Position numbers and translations under genes: made by a program. Below, in pieces: positions 18,602-26,609 of a DNA stretch of 64,000 bases. Location: contig NZ_VSRN01000001.1 of assembly GCF_008369915.1 (NCBI RefSeq), forward strand, positions 4,708,501-4,772,500. Reading direction: 5' to 3'. The first letter of the stretch is position 1, and every line of letters starts with the position of its first letter. This DNA comes from Dyadobacter sp. UC 10. GTDB taxonomy: Bacteria; Bacteroidota; Bacteroidia; Cytophagales; Spirosomataceae. A model generated the notes under the pieces. That model had not been told where the DNA came from. It ran no database searches and was given only the letters and a program-made list of their open reading frames with translations.

Positions 18602-20881
18602 CTACCTGTATTGCTGCCATTTCAACTGCTTCTCCACCAAGGGCAACTGATGTTGCTTTGCATACTCATTCCGTACTTTCTGCACATCGTTCCACCACTG
18701 ATCAAGCGGATAGTGCAACTCTCTGTAAATCAAATAACTGAGGTCGATGGTGCGCACCGGCTGGTGGTCTTTGATATCGTCTACCTGATGCAGATACCTG
18801 CGGCCGTTTGCTTCTTCAACCAGTGGCTGCCATTCTTTATACCAGATATTTTTGACAAATGCGAGCGTACTGTCGCGCTGTGTTTTCAGTTTGCTTACCA
18901 TTTCCATGGCCATATCCAATTGCCTAACCGCCGCTGCCGGGTTGCCGGCCGACGTAGCTTTTTGCAGTGCATCAGTTACCTGATTTAATGTAACCAGCAT
19001 GCGCAGGTTTTGCCCGCAGATCGCCGCCACAGATTCCAGTACTTCCAGGTTATAAAGCTGCTTTTTAGCACGCGATTTGTTTTGCTGGAGTAATTGAAAC
19101 GCATATTTATTGCGCGGAAGCATGGATTTTGCTGCCGCAAAGCGCTGCGCATTCACAGGGTAAGTTTTGTCTGAAATTGCCAGTGTACCTGGTTCCGGTA
19201 CGGGCAGTAGGGGTAAAGTCTGGTCTTTTTCAGGTTGCAGGAACAGGCTGTCTGAATTTCCTTTGATCATCGTTCGCCAGGGTGATGCGATCCAGTCCCA
19301 GCTCTCAGTATGGAACTCAGCCTGTTCGCTGAGAACGTGGTAAATGCTGTCCATATCCTTTTGCGCTGATCCGTAAAACGCATTCATAAATCGCGCCGAA
19401 GCATCGGCGGGAGTGAGGTTATTATTCCACCCCGCTGCCGTGGCGGTCGCATAGCCCAGCCAGAAAGTTTCAGGATGCAACCCGGCGTCGGCCCAGCCGG
19501 CAATCACTACGCCCATAAACGAAGATAGATTTTCCTTAAATGCAGTGCCGATCTCCCGGAACATACCCGCTACCCGGCCCGACGAACGGTCACTTCCATC
19601 TGCCATCACGGCTGTCTTCGTGTGCAGCGGATAATAGTTTGGGAAAATAGGCTCGGCGCCTTGTGTGGCTGTATAAACAAACTGTCTGATCCCATGCTTT
19701 TTATAATCCGCCGCAATTGCTTTGTTGTAAACACCATTCACGATATGCGACGGCAGCGAGGTAATATCCTCCTTTCTCAATGGAAATTCGCCCCAAAAAA
19801 GAACAGTCCGGCCCTGCTCATGCAATCTATCGGCCATTTTTTTGATAAACCAGGCCAGTAGCCGACCATTTCCGCCGAGACTATCCGCCATCGCTTTTTC
19901 AGAAGGCGCTTTGCCGGTGTAGTAAGCCTCATCATTGGAAAGGATAATGAATTTGCTGCCTTTGCTCGCATCGATCAGCTCGCTGAACATCGCGTCAAGC
20001 AGCTTAAATGTTTCCGGATTAGTAACCGAAAACTGGTAGTTAATATCGTCAATCAGCCGCAGCTTGCGGTATTCAGGATGTTTCAGGATAAAAGAAACGT
20101 GCGCCGGCGCGTCCAGAAAAGGCACTAAGTCAACATAATGCGTTTTTGCAAAATCTGCCAGCTCCTGATATTCCTGAGGCGTCAACGCGTAAGGTTCCAC
20201 AATCGCGGGGGCAGATTTATATTGAAAATGCCCTTCCAGTTTAATCGAAAATGCATTGATCTTGTAAGTCGAAGCCTGCCGGACAATCCGCTTCAATGCG
20301 CCCAGCTTCTCGACGTGATGCGCATCGTCCCAGTAAATCATCCGCACTTCCACATTGGGCCAGTCGGTAATTTCTCCTTCGGGAAGCTGTATTTTAGGTG
20401 CTTGTGCACGTAGTAGTTGCAGGAAAGTTTGCATACCGTAATACAAACCCTGCGCATCATTGGCGGTAATGGTAACAGTCTCAGGTTTCAAGCTTAGCCG
20501 GTAAGCCTGGCGGGTAAGTGCAGTGCGATTCGTATCAACGGTCGCACCAATTTCTACCGATCCCTTTTTAACAATCAGCCGAATCGCCGGTGAGCTGCTC
20601 TTAGTTGCCACCGAAAGCGGCAGACCTCCTTCTTTCAAATCTTCCTGAAAACTTTTTAAAACCTGTGCGGGTACTGAGGAGCGATCGGAGATTATCTTCC
20701 AGCTTTTGCTGATTTTAAACATTTTATCGGTCAGCTCCATTTGTTGCGGGAGAGGCAGTAAGGCTGAGCCGGGGTTGGTCTTAGGGGTTGTTGGCTTAGA
20801 AGTTTTGACTTGTGCGGTCGAGGGTGATTTTGCGAGAAATAAGCAGCACGCAAGTAACAATACCCGGCTTGCCGCTCTCAA
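18602..20881 (-). CDS. GH20-like beta-N-acetylhexosaminidase
   Basis: A secreted enzyme of about 759 residues resembling GH20 hexosaminidases, which release terminal GlcNAc or GalNAc with help from the substrate acetamido group. The N-terminal GH20b-like domain contains QAYRLSLKPETVTITANDAQGLYYGMQTFLQLL, which is diagnostic of the family. The barrel contains the Asp317-Glu318 pair (in LSNDEAYY, replacing the usual GGDE), WDDAHHV and, later, WADAG. No ATG exists near the 5' end. The TTG at 20881 gives a good signal peptide (MRAASRVLLLACCLFLAKSPSTAQ region), while a TTG at 20977 would add 32 polar residues. A helical tail of about 200 residues follows the barrel. The unusual active-site context means substrate preference may differ from standard GH20 enzymes. 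It is convergent with the LamG gene. Confidence 0.8.
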   Translation of the reverse strand: MRAASRVLLLACCLFLAKSPSTAQVKTSKPTTPKTNPGSALLPLPQQMELTDKMFKISKSWKIISDRSSVPAQVLKSFQEDLKEGGLPLSVATKSSSPAIRLIVKKGSVEIGATVDTNRTALTRQAYRLSLKPETVTITANDAQGLYYGMQTFLQLLRAQAPKIQLPEGEITDWPNVEVRMIYWDDAHHVEKLGALKRIVRQASTYKINAFSIKLEGHFQYKSAPAIVEPYALTPQEYQELADFAKTHYVDLVPFLDAPAHVSFILKHPEYRKLRLIDDINYQFSVTNPETFKLLDAMFSELIDASKGSKFIILSNDEAYYTGKAPSEKAMADSLGGNGRLLAWFIKKMADRLHEQGRTVLFWGEFPLRKEDITSLPSHIVNGVYNKAIAADYKKHGIRQFVYTATQGAEPIFPNYYPLHTKTAVMADGSDRSSGRVAGMFREIGTAFKENLSSFMGVVIAGWADAGLHPETFWLGYATATAAGWNNNLTPADASARFMNAFYGSAQKDMDSIYHVLSEQAEFHTESWDWIASPWRTMIKGNSDSLFLQPEKDQTLPLLPVPEPGTLAISDKTYPVNAQRFAAAKSMLPRNKYAFQLLQQNKSRAKKQLYNLEVLESVAAICGQNLRMLVTLNQVTDALQKATSAGNPAAAVRQLDMAMEMVSKLKTQRDSTLAFVKNIWYKEWQPLVEEANGRRYLHQVDDIKDHQPVRTIDLSYLIYRELHYPLDQWWNDVQKVRNEYAKQHQLPLVEKQLKWQQYR

Positions 20882-21102
20882 ACTTTGAGAAGCAATCCTG
20901 CGGGAGTCTGATATGCTATCGACTTGAATTTTTAGGCTGATTATTCGGATCTTTGGAAATGTTGCAAGCGTGTACAAAATCTATTAGGTTAAGGGTTGGT
21001 TATAGGATAGCGCAACTAATCGCAATGCAATTAATACAAAAAAATAAGGAAACGAAAGGTTTTTCGCTGATAAAACTGCTCTTAGGCATTTAACTAATAG
21101 TA

Positions 21103-21741
21103 ATGGTTAAATACGTCATCTTCGATTTCGACGGAACACTGGCTGATTCTCGGGAAGTATTTGTTCCGCTTTATAACCAAATTGCCAGAAAACACAACTA
21201 TCGCCCGATCGAACCGGATGGTCTCGAATATCTGAAAACGCTCTCGATCAGGGAGCGCTGTCGCTATCTCAAAGTGCCGCTATACCGCATTCCATTTCTG
21301 GCAAGCGAATTTTTGGGTCTTTATAAAGCTGCATTGTCGCAGGTAAAGTTATTTAAGGGAATAGAGGAACTGATCAATGCCCTTCACAACAACGGTCTTC
21401 AAATCGCAATCATTTCAACGAATTCAGAACGCAACATTTCTGATTTTCTGGCTGCCAATGGCATTGATAAGATCAGTAAAATATATTGCAGCACAAGCCT
21501 CTTCGGGAAAGACAAACTGATCAGGGGATTTCTTAAAAAATACAACTTAAAGCCAAATGAGGTTCTGTATGTAGGCGACGAGGTGCGCGACATTGAAGCA
21601 TGTAAAAAAGCCGGCGTCAAAATCGCCTGGGTAAGCTGGGGCTATGATAGTATGGAGACTGCCCTGCGTGCCAATCCGGATTTTGTGGTTTTGGAACCGG
21701 CGGGAGTACTTGATGTGGTTTTGGAAAAATGCGCAGGCTAG
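21103..21741 (+). CDS. HAD-superfamily phosphatase
   Basis: A 212-residue cytoplasmic haloacid-dehalogenase-like hydrolase similar to phosphoglycolate phosphatases. Motif I is DFDGT with the nucleophile Asp8 and acid/base Asp10. Motif II is the Ser/Thr in IIST (about residue 106), a Lys (motif III) lies in the GKDKLI region, and motif IV is the acidic pair in YVGDEVRDIEACKKAG. The inserted helical cap (about 20-80) is the C1 type. The substrate is unknown. Its stop codon directly abuts the stop codon of the convergent DUF1016 gene, with no room for a terminator between them. Confidence 0.88.
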   Translation: MVKYVIFDFDGTLADSREVFVPLYNQIARKHNYRPIEPDGLEYLKTLSIRERCRYLKVPLYRIPFLASEFLGLYKAALSQVKLFKGIEELINALHNNGLQIAIISTNSERNISDFLAANGIDKISKIYCSTSLFGKDKLIRGFLKKYNLKPNEVLYVGDEVRDIEACKKAGVKIAWVSWGYDSMETALRANPDFVVLEPAGVLDVVLEKCAG

Positions 21742-22791
21742 TTATTGTCCGAAAGATCCTGCCTTTTCATTCAATTGCGTTTCAATAAGCCTTTTCTCCC
21801 GCTCAATTTCCGCTATTAATTCTTCTTCTGTCGGCAGATAAAGCATATACTTGGTTGCAAACAGCTGCTTGCTGTCATTCAAAATACTATACTTCACGAC
21901 CGTTTCGTCTTTTTCAGTGCACAGAATAATTCCTATGGTCGGATTATCATCGTCTTGCTTTTTCAGGTCGTCGAACATGCGGATGTACATATCCATTTGC
22001 CCGGTATCCTGGTGTGCTAGCTTGCCGGTTTTTAGATCAAATAGCACAAAACATTTCAGCAGGTAATTGTAGAAAACGAGGTCAATATAAAAGTGACTTG
22101 TTTCGGTACTGATCCTGAATTGTCTTCCTACAAATGAAAATCCTTTTCCTAATTCGAGTAAGAATTGCTGCAAGTTTCCGATCAGTGCTTTTTCAATGTC
22201 TTGTTCCAATACATTCACCGGCTCGGGAATGTTCAGGAATTCAAAAACATAAGGGTCTTTTATGAAATCCTTTGTAAAAATTTTGTTGAAGTCCTGACCC
22301 TGAATGTACATGCTTGGTTTTGCCTGAGAAGAGAGCAGACGCTGGTAATATGAGGAATTAATATTGCGCTCCAATGTTCGCGTGCTCCACGTCTGGTTTG
22401 CGCATTCATTTACATAATACGTCCGGGCCGCAGGGTCTTCAACTCTCATAATCAGCCGGTAATGTGTCCAGCTCAATTCCCTACGCACTGCGTAAGATTT
22501 TTGTTCACCTGAAAAAGTAAGGTAAAACTTTCTGAAATTTTCCAGGTTTGCTACTGAAAAACCCTTGCCAATTTCACGACTTAAGTCCTTTGAAAGTTGC
22601 TTGATAATTCCTTCTCCGTATGCAGCCCGGGCCGCTCCATCTTGTTCTTCTTCTACAATTCTCTTACCTATATGCCAGTAAGCTTCAAGCATTGCTGTAT
22701 TTACAGCACGATAAGCATTCTGTCGCGCCAGCTGTAAAATTTGTACAACATCCTGGATCAACGACGTTGCTGGATTTTCAGATTCTTTCAT
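21742..22791 (-). CDS. PD-(D/E)XK nuclease-fold protein, DUF1016/YhcG family
   Basis: A 349-residue protein of the DUF1016 (YhcG) family. The ATG at 22791 is chosen; a TTG 24 nt earlier is the only longer option. The N-terminal helical DUF1016 domain contains AYWHIGKRIVEEE, SWTHYRLIMRVED and RTLERNINSSYYQRLL. The C-terminal part has the nuclease-like core: SHFYIDLVFYN followed by CFVLFDLKTGKL, which supplies the Asp and D-x-K of a PD-(D/E)XK site. Members occur in mobile and defence-rich regions, and the exact biological role is unsettled. Its neighbours, an XRE regulator and a toxin-antitoxin pair on the same strand, fit a small defence or plasmid-maintenance-like island. Nuclease activity is predicted, not shown. 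Confidence 0.88.
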   Translation of the reverse strand: MKESENPATSLIQDVVQILQLARQNAYRAVNTAMLEAYWHIGKRIVEEEQDGAARAAYGEGIIKQLSKDLSREIGKGFSVANLENFRKFYLTFSGEQKSYAVRRELSWTHYRLIMRVEDPAARTYYVNECANQTWSTRTLERNINSSYYQRLLSSQAKPSMYIQGQDFNKIFTKDFIKDPYVFEFLNIPEPVNVLEQDIEKALIGNLQQFLLELGKGFSFVGRQFRISTETSHFYIDLVFYNYLLKCFVLFDLKTGKLAHQDTGQMDMYIRMFDDLKKQDDDNPTIGIILCTEKDETVVKYSILNDSKQLFATKYMLYLPTEEELIAEIEREKRLIETQLNEKAGSFGQ

Positions 22792-22836
22792 TAGTGTGGT
22801 GGTCAAATGTCTCAATTCAGAATGAAGATTAGCTTA

Positions 22837-23268
22837 CTATTTGTTGACAATCAACTTCTCCAGCATCCTGATCGTATCATCTTTCGCTTTGAGCAATTCT
22901 GCATTTAAACGTTTATTTTCCTCCAATGCCTCCATCCATTTTTCGATCGGATTAATATTGTAAGTAGGCTGAAAGTTCACACCGCCCGATTGATCATGAA
23001 ATTCCTGAAATGTATTTGCGATTATATTAATCGCCTTTTCCTCATCAAAATTTCGTATCGCCTCAGCAGGAATTTTTAAAATAGCAGCAACTTGTTCCAA
23101 AATATCCGAATCGATCTTTTCCTTCTGTTCCAGTAAAGAAATTTTTTGCTGGTTCCAGTCTTCGCCAAGCTCAAATGCAAGTGCATCTTGCTTAATCGAG
23201 AGCATTTCGCGGAAACGTTTCAAATTGCGGCCTTCGTGGATCTTCGGATTAGAGGTAGTATGTGTCAT
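22837..23268 (-). CDS. XRE-type helix-turn-helix DNA-binding protein
   Basis: A 143-residue protein. The N-terminal helix-turn-helix (about residues 14-65, RNLKRFREMLSIKQDALAFELGEDWNQQKISLLEQKEKI) is of the XRE/lambda-repressor type. A linker (QSGGVNFQPTYNINPIEKWMEALEENKRLNAELLKAKDDTIRMLEKL) ends in a probable coiled coil for dimerisation. Similar proteins are common as solitary regulators in Bacteroidota. It ends 45 nt before the DUF1016 start codon on the same strand and may control that gene, which is inferred from position only. Confidence 0.82.
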   Translation of the reverse strand: MTHTTSNPKIHEGRNLKRFREMLSIKQDALAFELGEDWNQQKISLLEQKEKIDSDILEQVAAILKIPAEAIRNFDEEKAINIIANTFQEFHDQSGGVNFQPTYNINPIEKWMEALEENKRLNAELLKAKDDTIRMLEKLIVNK

Positions 23269-23419
23269 GCGGAGCGGTGTTTTGGTTAAAAAGGCAATTT
23301 ATGTAAATCTGCCGGGAAGTCCCTCTGATATTTTACGCGCATTCCGATGTAAATTACCGTGCAGAGAGCAAGTCATTAACTTTGGAAATTTGAGTAATTC
23401 ATAACATTTCATTTTAGAG

Positions 23420-23731
23420 TCAGGCAGTCACACTCAGCTTCAAATTTCCTCCCAAACCTTCTCTGACAATCCGCATCAAAGTCGAAAGCCTGATATCGCT
23501 TGCATTATTTTCTATTCGTGAAATGTAAGTTTTTGTCGTGCCGCATTTATCCGCCAGTTGTTCCTGCGTCAAACCTTGTTTCTTCCGCAACTCCTGGATC
23601 ATTGCTCCGAGTTTGAAGGCTTCAAATTCTTCTTCGTATTGTTCTCGGTCGGTCGTGCCAGGTTTTCCATACTGTTCGTCAAGATGCGCGGAAAAGGAGG
23701 TTAGTTTTTTATTTTGAGTCACGTTGTTCAT
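23420..23731 (-). CDS. higA: HigA-like antitoxin with XRE helix-turn-helix
   Basis: A 103-residue antitoxin-type protein. The ATG at 23731 (MNNVTQNKKLTSF) is preferred; longer frames would run far into the toxin gene. The C-terminal half (about 44-98) is a helix-turn-helix: IQELRKKQGLTQEQLADKCGTTKTYISRIENNASDIRLSTLMRIV. The start overlaps the end of the upstream toxin gene by 23 nt, which indicates translational coupling. The toxin-first order matches HigBA modules. It should neutralise the toxin and repress the shared promoter upstream of 24065. Confidence 0.85.
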   Translation of the reverse strand: MNNVTQNKKLTSFSAHLDEQYGKPGTTDREQYEEEFEAFKLGAMIQELRKKQGLTQEQLADKCGTTKTYISRIENNASDIRLSTLMRIVREGLGGNLKLSVTA

Positions 23732-24065
23732 CGAAGTATTGTTTTTTGAGTTTTTCCGCCAGGTCGAGTTCGTTTTTTGGCGTCTTCTGTGTTTTCTTTT
23801 GAAATCCATTTAGCAGCACGATCAGATTTCCTTTATCGAAAAAACTGAAAACCCGATAAATATCAGACCCAACTTCAACTCTGACTTCATAAATTCCTGT
23901 TGAGTTAGTTATGTGCTTAAAATACTTTTCAGGTACCCTGTCAATGGTTGCAATGAGTTGCAATGTCCAGTTAAACTTCTTCCTGACATCCGGTTTCAAT
24001 TTATCAAAGAATTCAAGATAGTATTTCTCATAATAAAAGATGTCCCGGATAAACTTTACGCTCAT
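23709..24065 (-). CDS. higB: RelE/HigB-like toxin (phage Gp49-like)
   Basis: A 118-residue protein of the RelE/ParE superfamily, Gp49/HigB branch, which in characterised members cuts mRNA on the ribosome. Typical segments are KKFNWTLQLIATIDRVPEKYFKHI, GIYEVRVEVGSDIYRVFSFFDKGNLIVLLNGFQKKTQKTPKNEL and a closing helix with EKLKKQYF. The conserved GIYEVRV...YRVFSF core and the NGFQKK segment are the best evidence. It is the first gene of the pair, followed by the overlapping antitoxin. Length is normal for the family and no truncation is seen, so the module may be functional. Confidence 0.87.
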   Translation of the reverse strand: MSVKFIRDIFYYEKYYLEFFDKLKPDVRKKFNWTLQLIATIDRVPEKYFKHITNSTGIYEVRVEVGSDIYRVFSFFDKGNLIVLLNGFQKKTQKTPKNELDLAEKLKKQYFDEQRDSK

Positions 24066-24174
24066 TGCTCGTATAGTGTGCTTTACAATCTTAAAGTTAG
24101 CTAATTAGGTAACAAAAGTGAGGTTTTTTCTGAAATTCTGATCAAAAAGGAACTCGCAGATGCCAGACTATCCA

Positions 24175-25413
24175 TCACGGATACAGCAAATACTTCATTC
24201 GAATCGCCTTAAACTTCCCCAATTCAGGCTCCCAGCTTTGTCTGATTTCTGCCTCAGGTACGCCAGCAATGATCTGTTTTCGTAATTGGTCGGTGCCTAT
24301 GCGCAGGTCAAACGCGGATATATCCTGGTTGGCCCGGCCGGGAGTGAAGAAATGTGCTTTGTCCGGATAGGCTTTGTATAATTCGATTAACCACGACAGA
24401 TTAATCTGGCGACTTTTGCGAAGCTTTTCAATGTCGTAATTACGGAGATCAAGACCATAACAAACGGAATCTTTGTGATTCGGCCGCTCACTCATTCCCG
24501 GAATACCGACAGGTTTGTACGAAAATGAATACTTGCCTTTCAGCGCGGGCGCTCCCAGGATCGTAAACGGCATGTAAGTGCCCCGGCCTTCGTTGATTGC
24601 AGTTCCTTCAAACATACACAGGCTCGGAAAAAGCATGACAGCTTGCTGCGTATTCAAATTCGGCGAAGGATGAATCGGTAATTCATAAGGCATATCGTGG
24701 TCATAATTGGCGACTTTTATAACCTTAATTTTGCATTGTTTTTCAAGATAACCTTCACCATTAAGGTACTGCGCAAATTCCCCGATCGTCATGCCGTGCG
24801 TCATCGGTGTATAGTGAATTCCAATGGCGGATTTAAACCGATCATCCGTCATGACAGGTCCGTCCACAACATATCCGTTTGGATTAGGTCTGTCAAGAAT
24901 GAGCAGTTCTTTATTGTTTTCCGCGCAAGCTTCCATCACATATTCCAGCGTATTGATATTGGTGTAGTAGCGGCAGCCGACATCCTGTATATCAAAGACC
25001 ATCAGGTCGATATCCGCCAACTGTTCTTTGGTTGGCTTCTGGTTTTTGCCGTATAAAGAAATGATAGGAATACCCGTTTTAGCGTCTACCTCACTACTCA
25101 CTGCGGCCCCGTTACTCGCATTGCCCCTGAATCCATGTTCAGGCCCAAACACTTTTACGATTTTAATCCCAAGACTCACCAGACTGTCGACGCTGCTTTT
25201 TTTACCAACAATCGAACTCTGATTTGCAACTAAACCAATGCGTTTTCCTTTCAGATAGGACAGGTATTTTTCGGTCTGATCAGCACCAGTGATAATCCCC
25301 GCTTTATTGATTTTTTGTTGATTTGCCGATGCAGTTTGTGCGGCACATTCAATATGGCCGATCGTCAGAAGCGCCAACAATAGTATGGAAATATATCTCA
25401 GTGTTTGTTCCAT
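24175..25413 (-). CDS. namZ: Exo-beta-N-acetylmuramidase NamZ-like (GH171, formerly DUF1343)
   Basis: A 412-residue exported protein. The signal peptide covers about 1-25 (MEQTLRYISILLLALLTIG... ending CAAQ); a Cys precedes AAQ but the lipobox is not clear. The DUF1343/GH171 fold is recognised by GKRIGLVANQSS, KVFGPEHGFRG, LMVFDIQDVGCRYYT, DRPNPNG, IHYTPMTHGMTIGE and FEGTAINEGRGT. Characterised NamZ enzymes remove terminal MurNAc from peptidoglycan fragments. It starts 15 nt after the stop of the DeoR regulator gene, so both are likely on one transcript. Together with the neighbouring genes this suggests amino-sugar salvage. Confidence 0.9.
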   Translation of the reverse strand: MEQTLRYISILLLALLTIGHIECAAQTASANQQKINKAGIITGADQTEKYLSYLKGKRIGLVANQSSIVGKKSSVDSLVSLGIKIVKVFGPEHGFRGNASNGAAVSSEVDAKTGIPIISLYGKNQKPTKEQLADIDLMVFDIQDVGCRYYTNINTLEYVMEACAENNKELLILDRPNPNGYVVDGPVMTDDRFKSAIGIHYTPMTHGMTIGEFAQYLNGEGYLEKQCKIKVIKVANYDHDMPYELPIHPSPNLNTQQAVMLFPSLCMFEGTAINEGRGTYMPFTILGAPALKGKYSFSYKPVGIPGMSERPNHKDSVCYGLDLRNYDIEKLRKSRQINLSWLIELYKAYPDKAHFFTPGRANQDISAFDLRIGTDQLRKQIIAGVPEAEIRQSWEPELGKFKAIRMKYLLYP

Positions 25414-25428
25414 TTCGATGCGTGTAAC

Positions 25429-26193
25429 TTAGCTTTCCGCAATAATCACCTCAATGTTATGCTGTTTCAGCATCTTCAAATCCGCCTCCTCAATCTTATC
25501 ATCAGTAACCACCTTATTAATCTTATCAAAACCACAAATAAACGCCAGTCCTGATTTTTTGAATTTCGAAGAATCGGTCACCACGATCACCTCTTCGGCA
25601 ATATCAATCATGATCTGGTTTAAATGCGCTTCCTCCATATAGTGCGTGAAAAAACCTGCGTTGGCTTTCATCCCGTCGATCCCGAGGAAAAGTTTGTTGC
25701 AATACAATTGTTTAAAGTTGCGCTCGGCCATTGGGCCAACCAGTGACATCGAGAATTCTTTCAGGTAGCCACCCGGCATATATACCTGCAAATTTTCATA
25801 TTGTGCGAGGTTATTGACAATGTCCAGCGCGTTGCTGATCACGGTCAGGCTTTTGAATTTTTCGAGGTTGTTCGATATTTCAAAAGTCGTCGTGCCCGAA
25901 TCGAGGATAATGCTGTCGTCTTCGTTGATCAGCGAGACTGCTTTTTTACCGATCAGCCGCTTGATATCGTGGTTAATCTTCCGTTTTTCGGTGACAGTCA
26001 GGGCAATGTTATTGGTTTTAAAAGCGCCGCCGTGAGCCCTCACGAGCAGGTTACTGTTTTCGAGCTTGTCCAGATCGTTACGGATCGTTACCTCACTCAC
26101 TTCCAGCATCTCACTCAAATCATTCACATTTACTTCGCCCAACTCATCGAGTTTTTGCAAGATCAGCGAACGACGCTGCGCGGTCTTTTTCAT
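25429..26193 (-). CDS. DeoR/GlpR-family transcriptional regulator of sugar metabolism
   Basis: A 254-residue cytoplasmic repressor-type protein. The N-terminal winged helix (about 1-57) reads RSLILQKLDELGEVNVNDLSEMLEVSEVTIRNDLDKLENSNLLVRAHGGA, the DeoR signature. The C-terminal effector domain (about 75-235) has DSGTTTFEISNNL, VISNALDIVNNL, GPMAERNF, LGIDGMKANAGF and VVTDSSKF, the sugar-phosphate-binding fold. Family members respond to phosphorylated sugars, and AgaR, the regulator of galactosamine use, belongs here. It most likely controls the surrounding leftward genes and the divergent agaS operon. Candidate operators are given separately. Confidence 0.9.
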   Translation of the reverse strand: MKKTAQRRSLILQKLDELGEVNVNDLSEMLEVSEVTIRNDLDKLENSNLLVRAHGGAFKTNNIALTVTEKRKINHDIKRLIGKKAVSLINEDDSIILDSGTTTFEISNNLEKFKSLTVISNALDIVNNLAQYENLQVYMPGGYLKEFSMSLVGPMAERNFKQLYCNKLFLGIDGMKANAGFFTHYMEEAHLNQIMIDIAEEVIVVTDSSKFKKSGLAFICGFDKINKVVTDDKIEEADLKMLKQHNIEVIIAES

Positions 26194-26235
26194 GGTATCA
26201 AACCTTTTATCCTATTATTTTTATTGAATCAATGT

Positions 26236-26245
26236 CATTTGAAAG
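26236..26245 (-). promoter_or_regulatory. 10-mer shared with the agaS promoter region
   Basis: Read on the reverse strand, CTTTCAAATG ends 42 nt before the DeoR start codon. The same 10-mer is found on the forward strand at 39437-39446, 37 nt before the agaS start codon. Matching orientation and spacing suggest a shared operator or promoter part. Chance occurrence of one 10-mer in both gaps is a few percent, so the call is tentative. Confidence 0.3.
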
Positions 26246-26316
26246 TGTCCCTCGAACGGTCACACCTGGCCGTAAAGGTAGCAACATCCGGGGAAATGCT
26301 TTTGTAAAAGCCAGAA

Positions 26317-26604
26317 CTAAACGTTTAGCACAGCTGCCAGATTTGCTGCTTCATCCTGATGCGGGAAAGCGCGATGCACCTCAACGATCTTTTCAATGCG
26401 TTCCAGAATTAGTCCCAACATTTCTTTCGGAAAAGAAGCTTCCACGAGGATCAGTTTCAGGTTTTCATCTGCTGTATTGAAGACCTGCATGTAGGTAACC
26501 TCAAACCGGCTCTTGCCAAATACCTGCAAAAGTCTGCTCAACAGATTATTAGTATCGCTGGCATATACCGATATCCGGTTCAAATCTGCCAATTCATTCT
26601 CCAT
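26317..26604 (-). CDS. Orphan ACT-domain protein
   Basis: A 95-residue protein that is almost entirely one ACT fold, related to the regulatory small subunit of acetolactate synthase (RISVYASDTNNLLSRLLQVFGKSRFEVTYMQVF and ILERIEKIVEVHRAF). No acetolactate synthase large subunit lies nearby. The ATG at 26604 is 5 nt after the stop codon of the esterase gene, so it is the tail gene of that transcript. It may be an amino-acid or small-ligand sensor. Its function in this locus is unknown. Confidence 0.75.
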   Translation of the reverse strand: MENELADLNRISVYASDTNNLLSRLLQVFGKSRFEVTYMQVFNTADENLKLILVEASFPKEMLGLILERIEKIVEVHRAFPHQDEAANLAAVLNV

Positions 26605-26609
26605 ACCCA

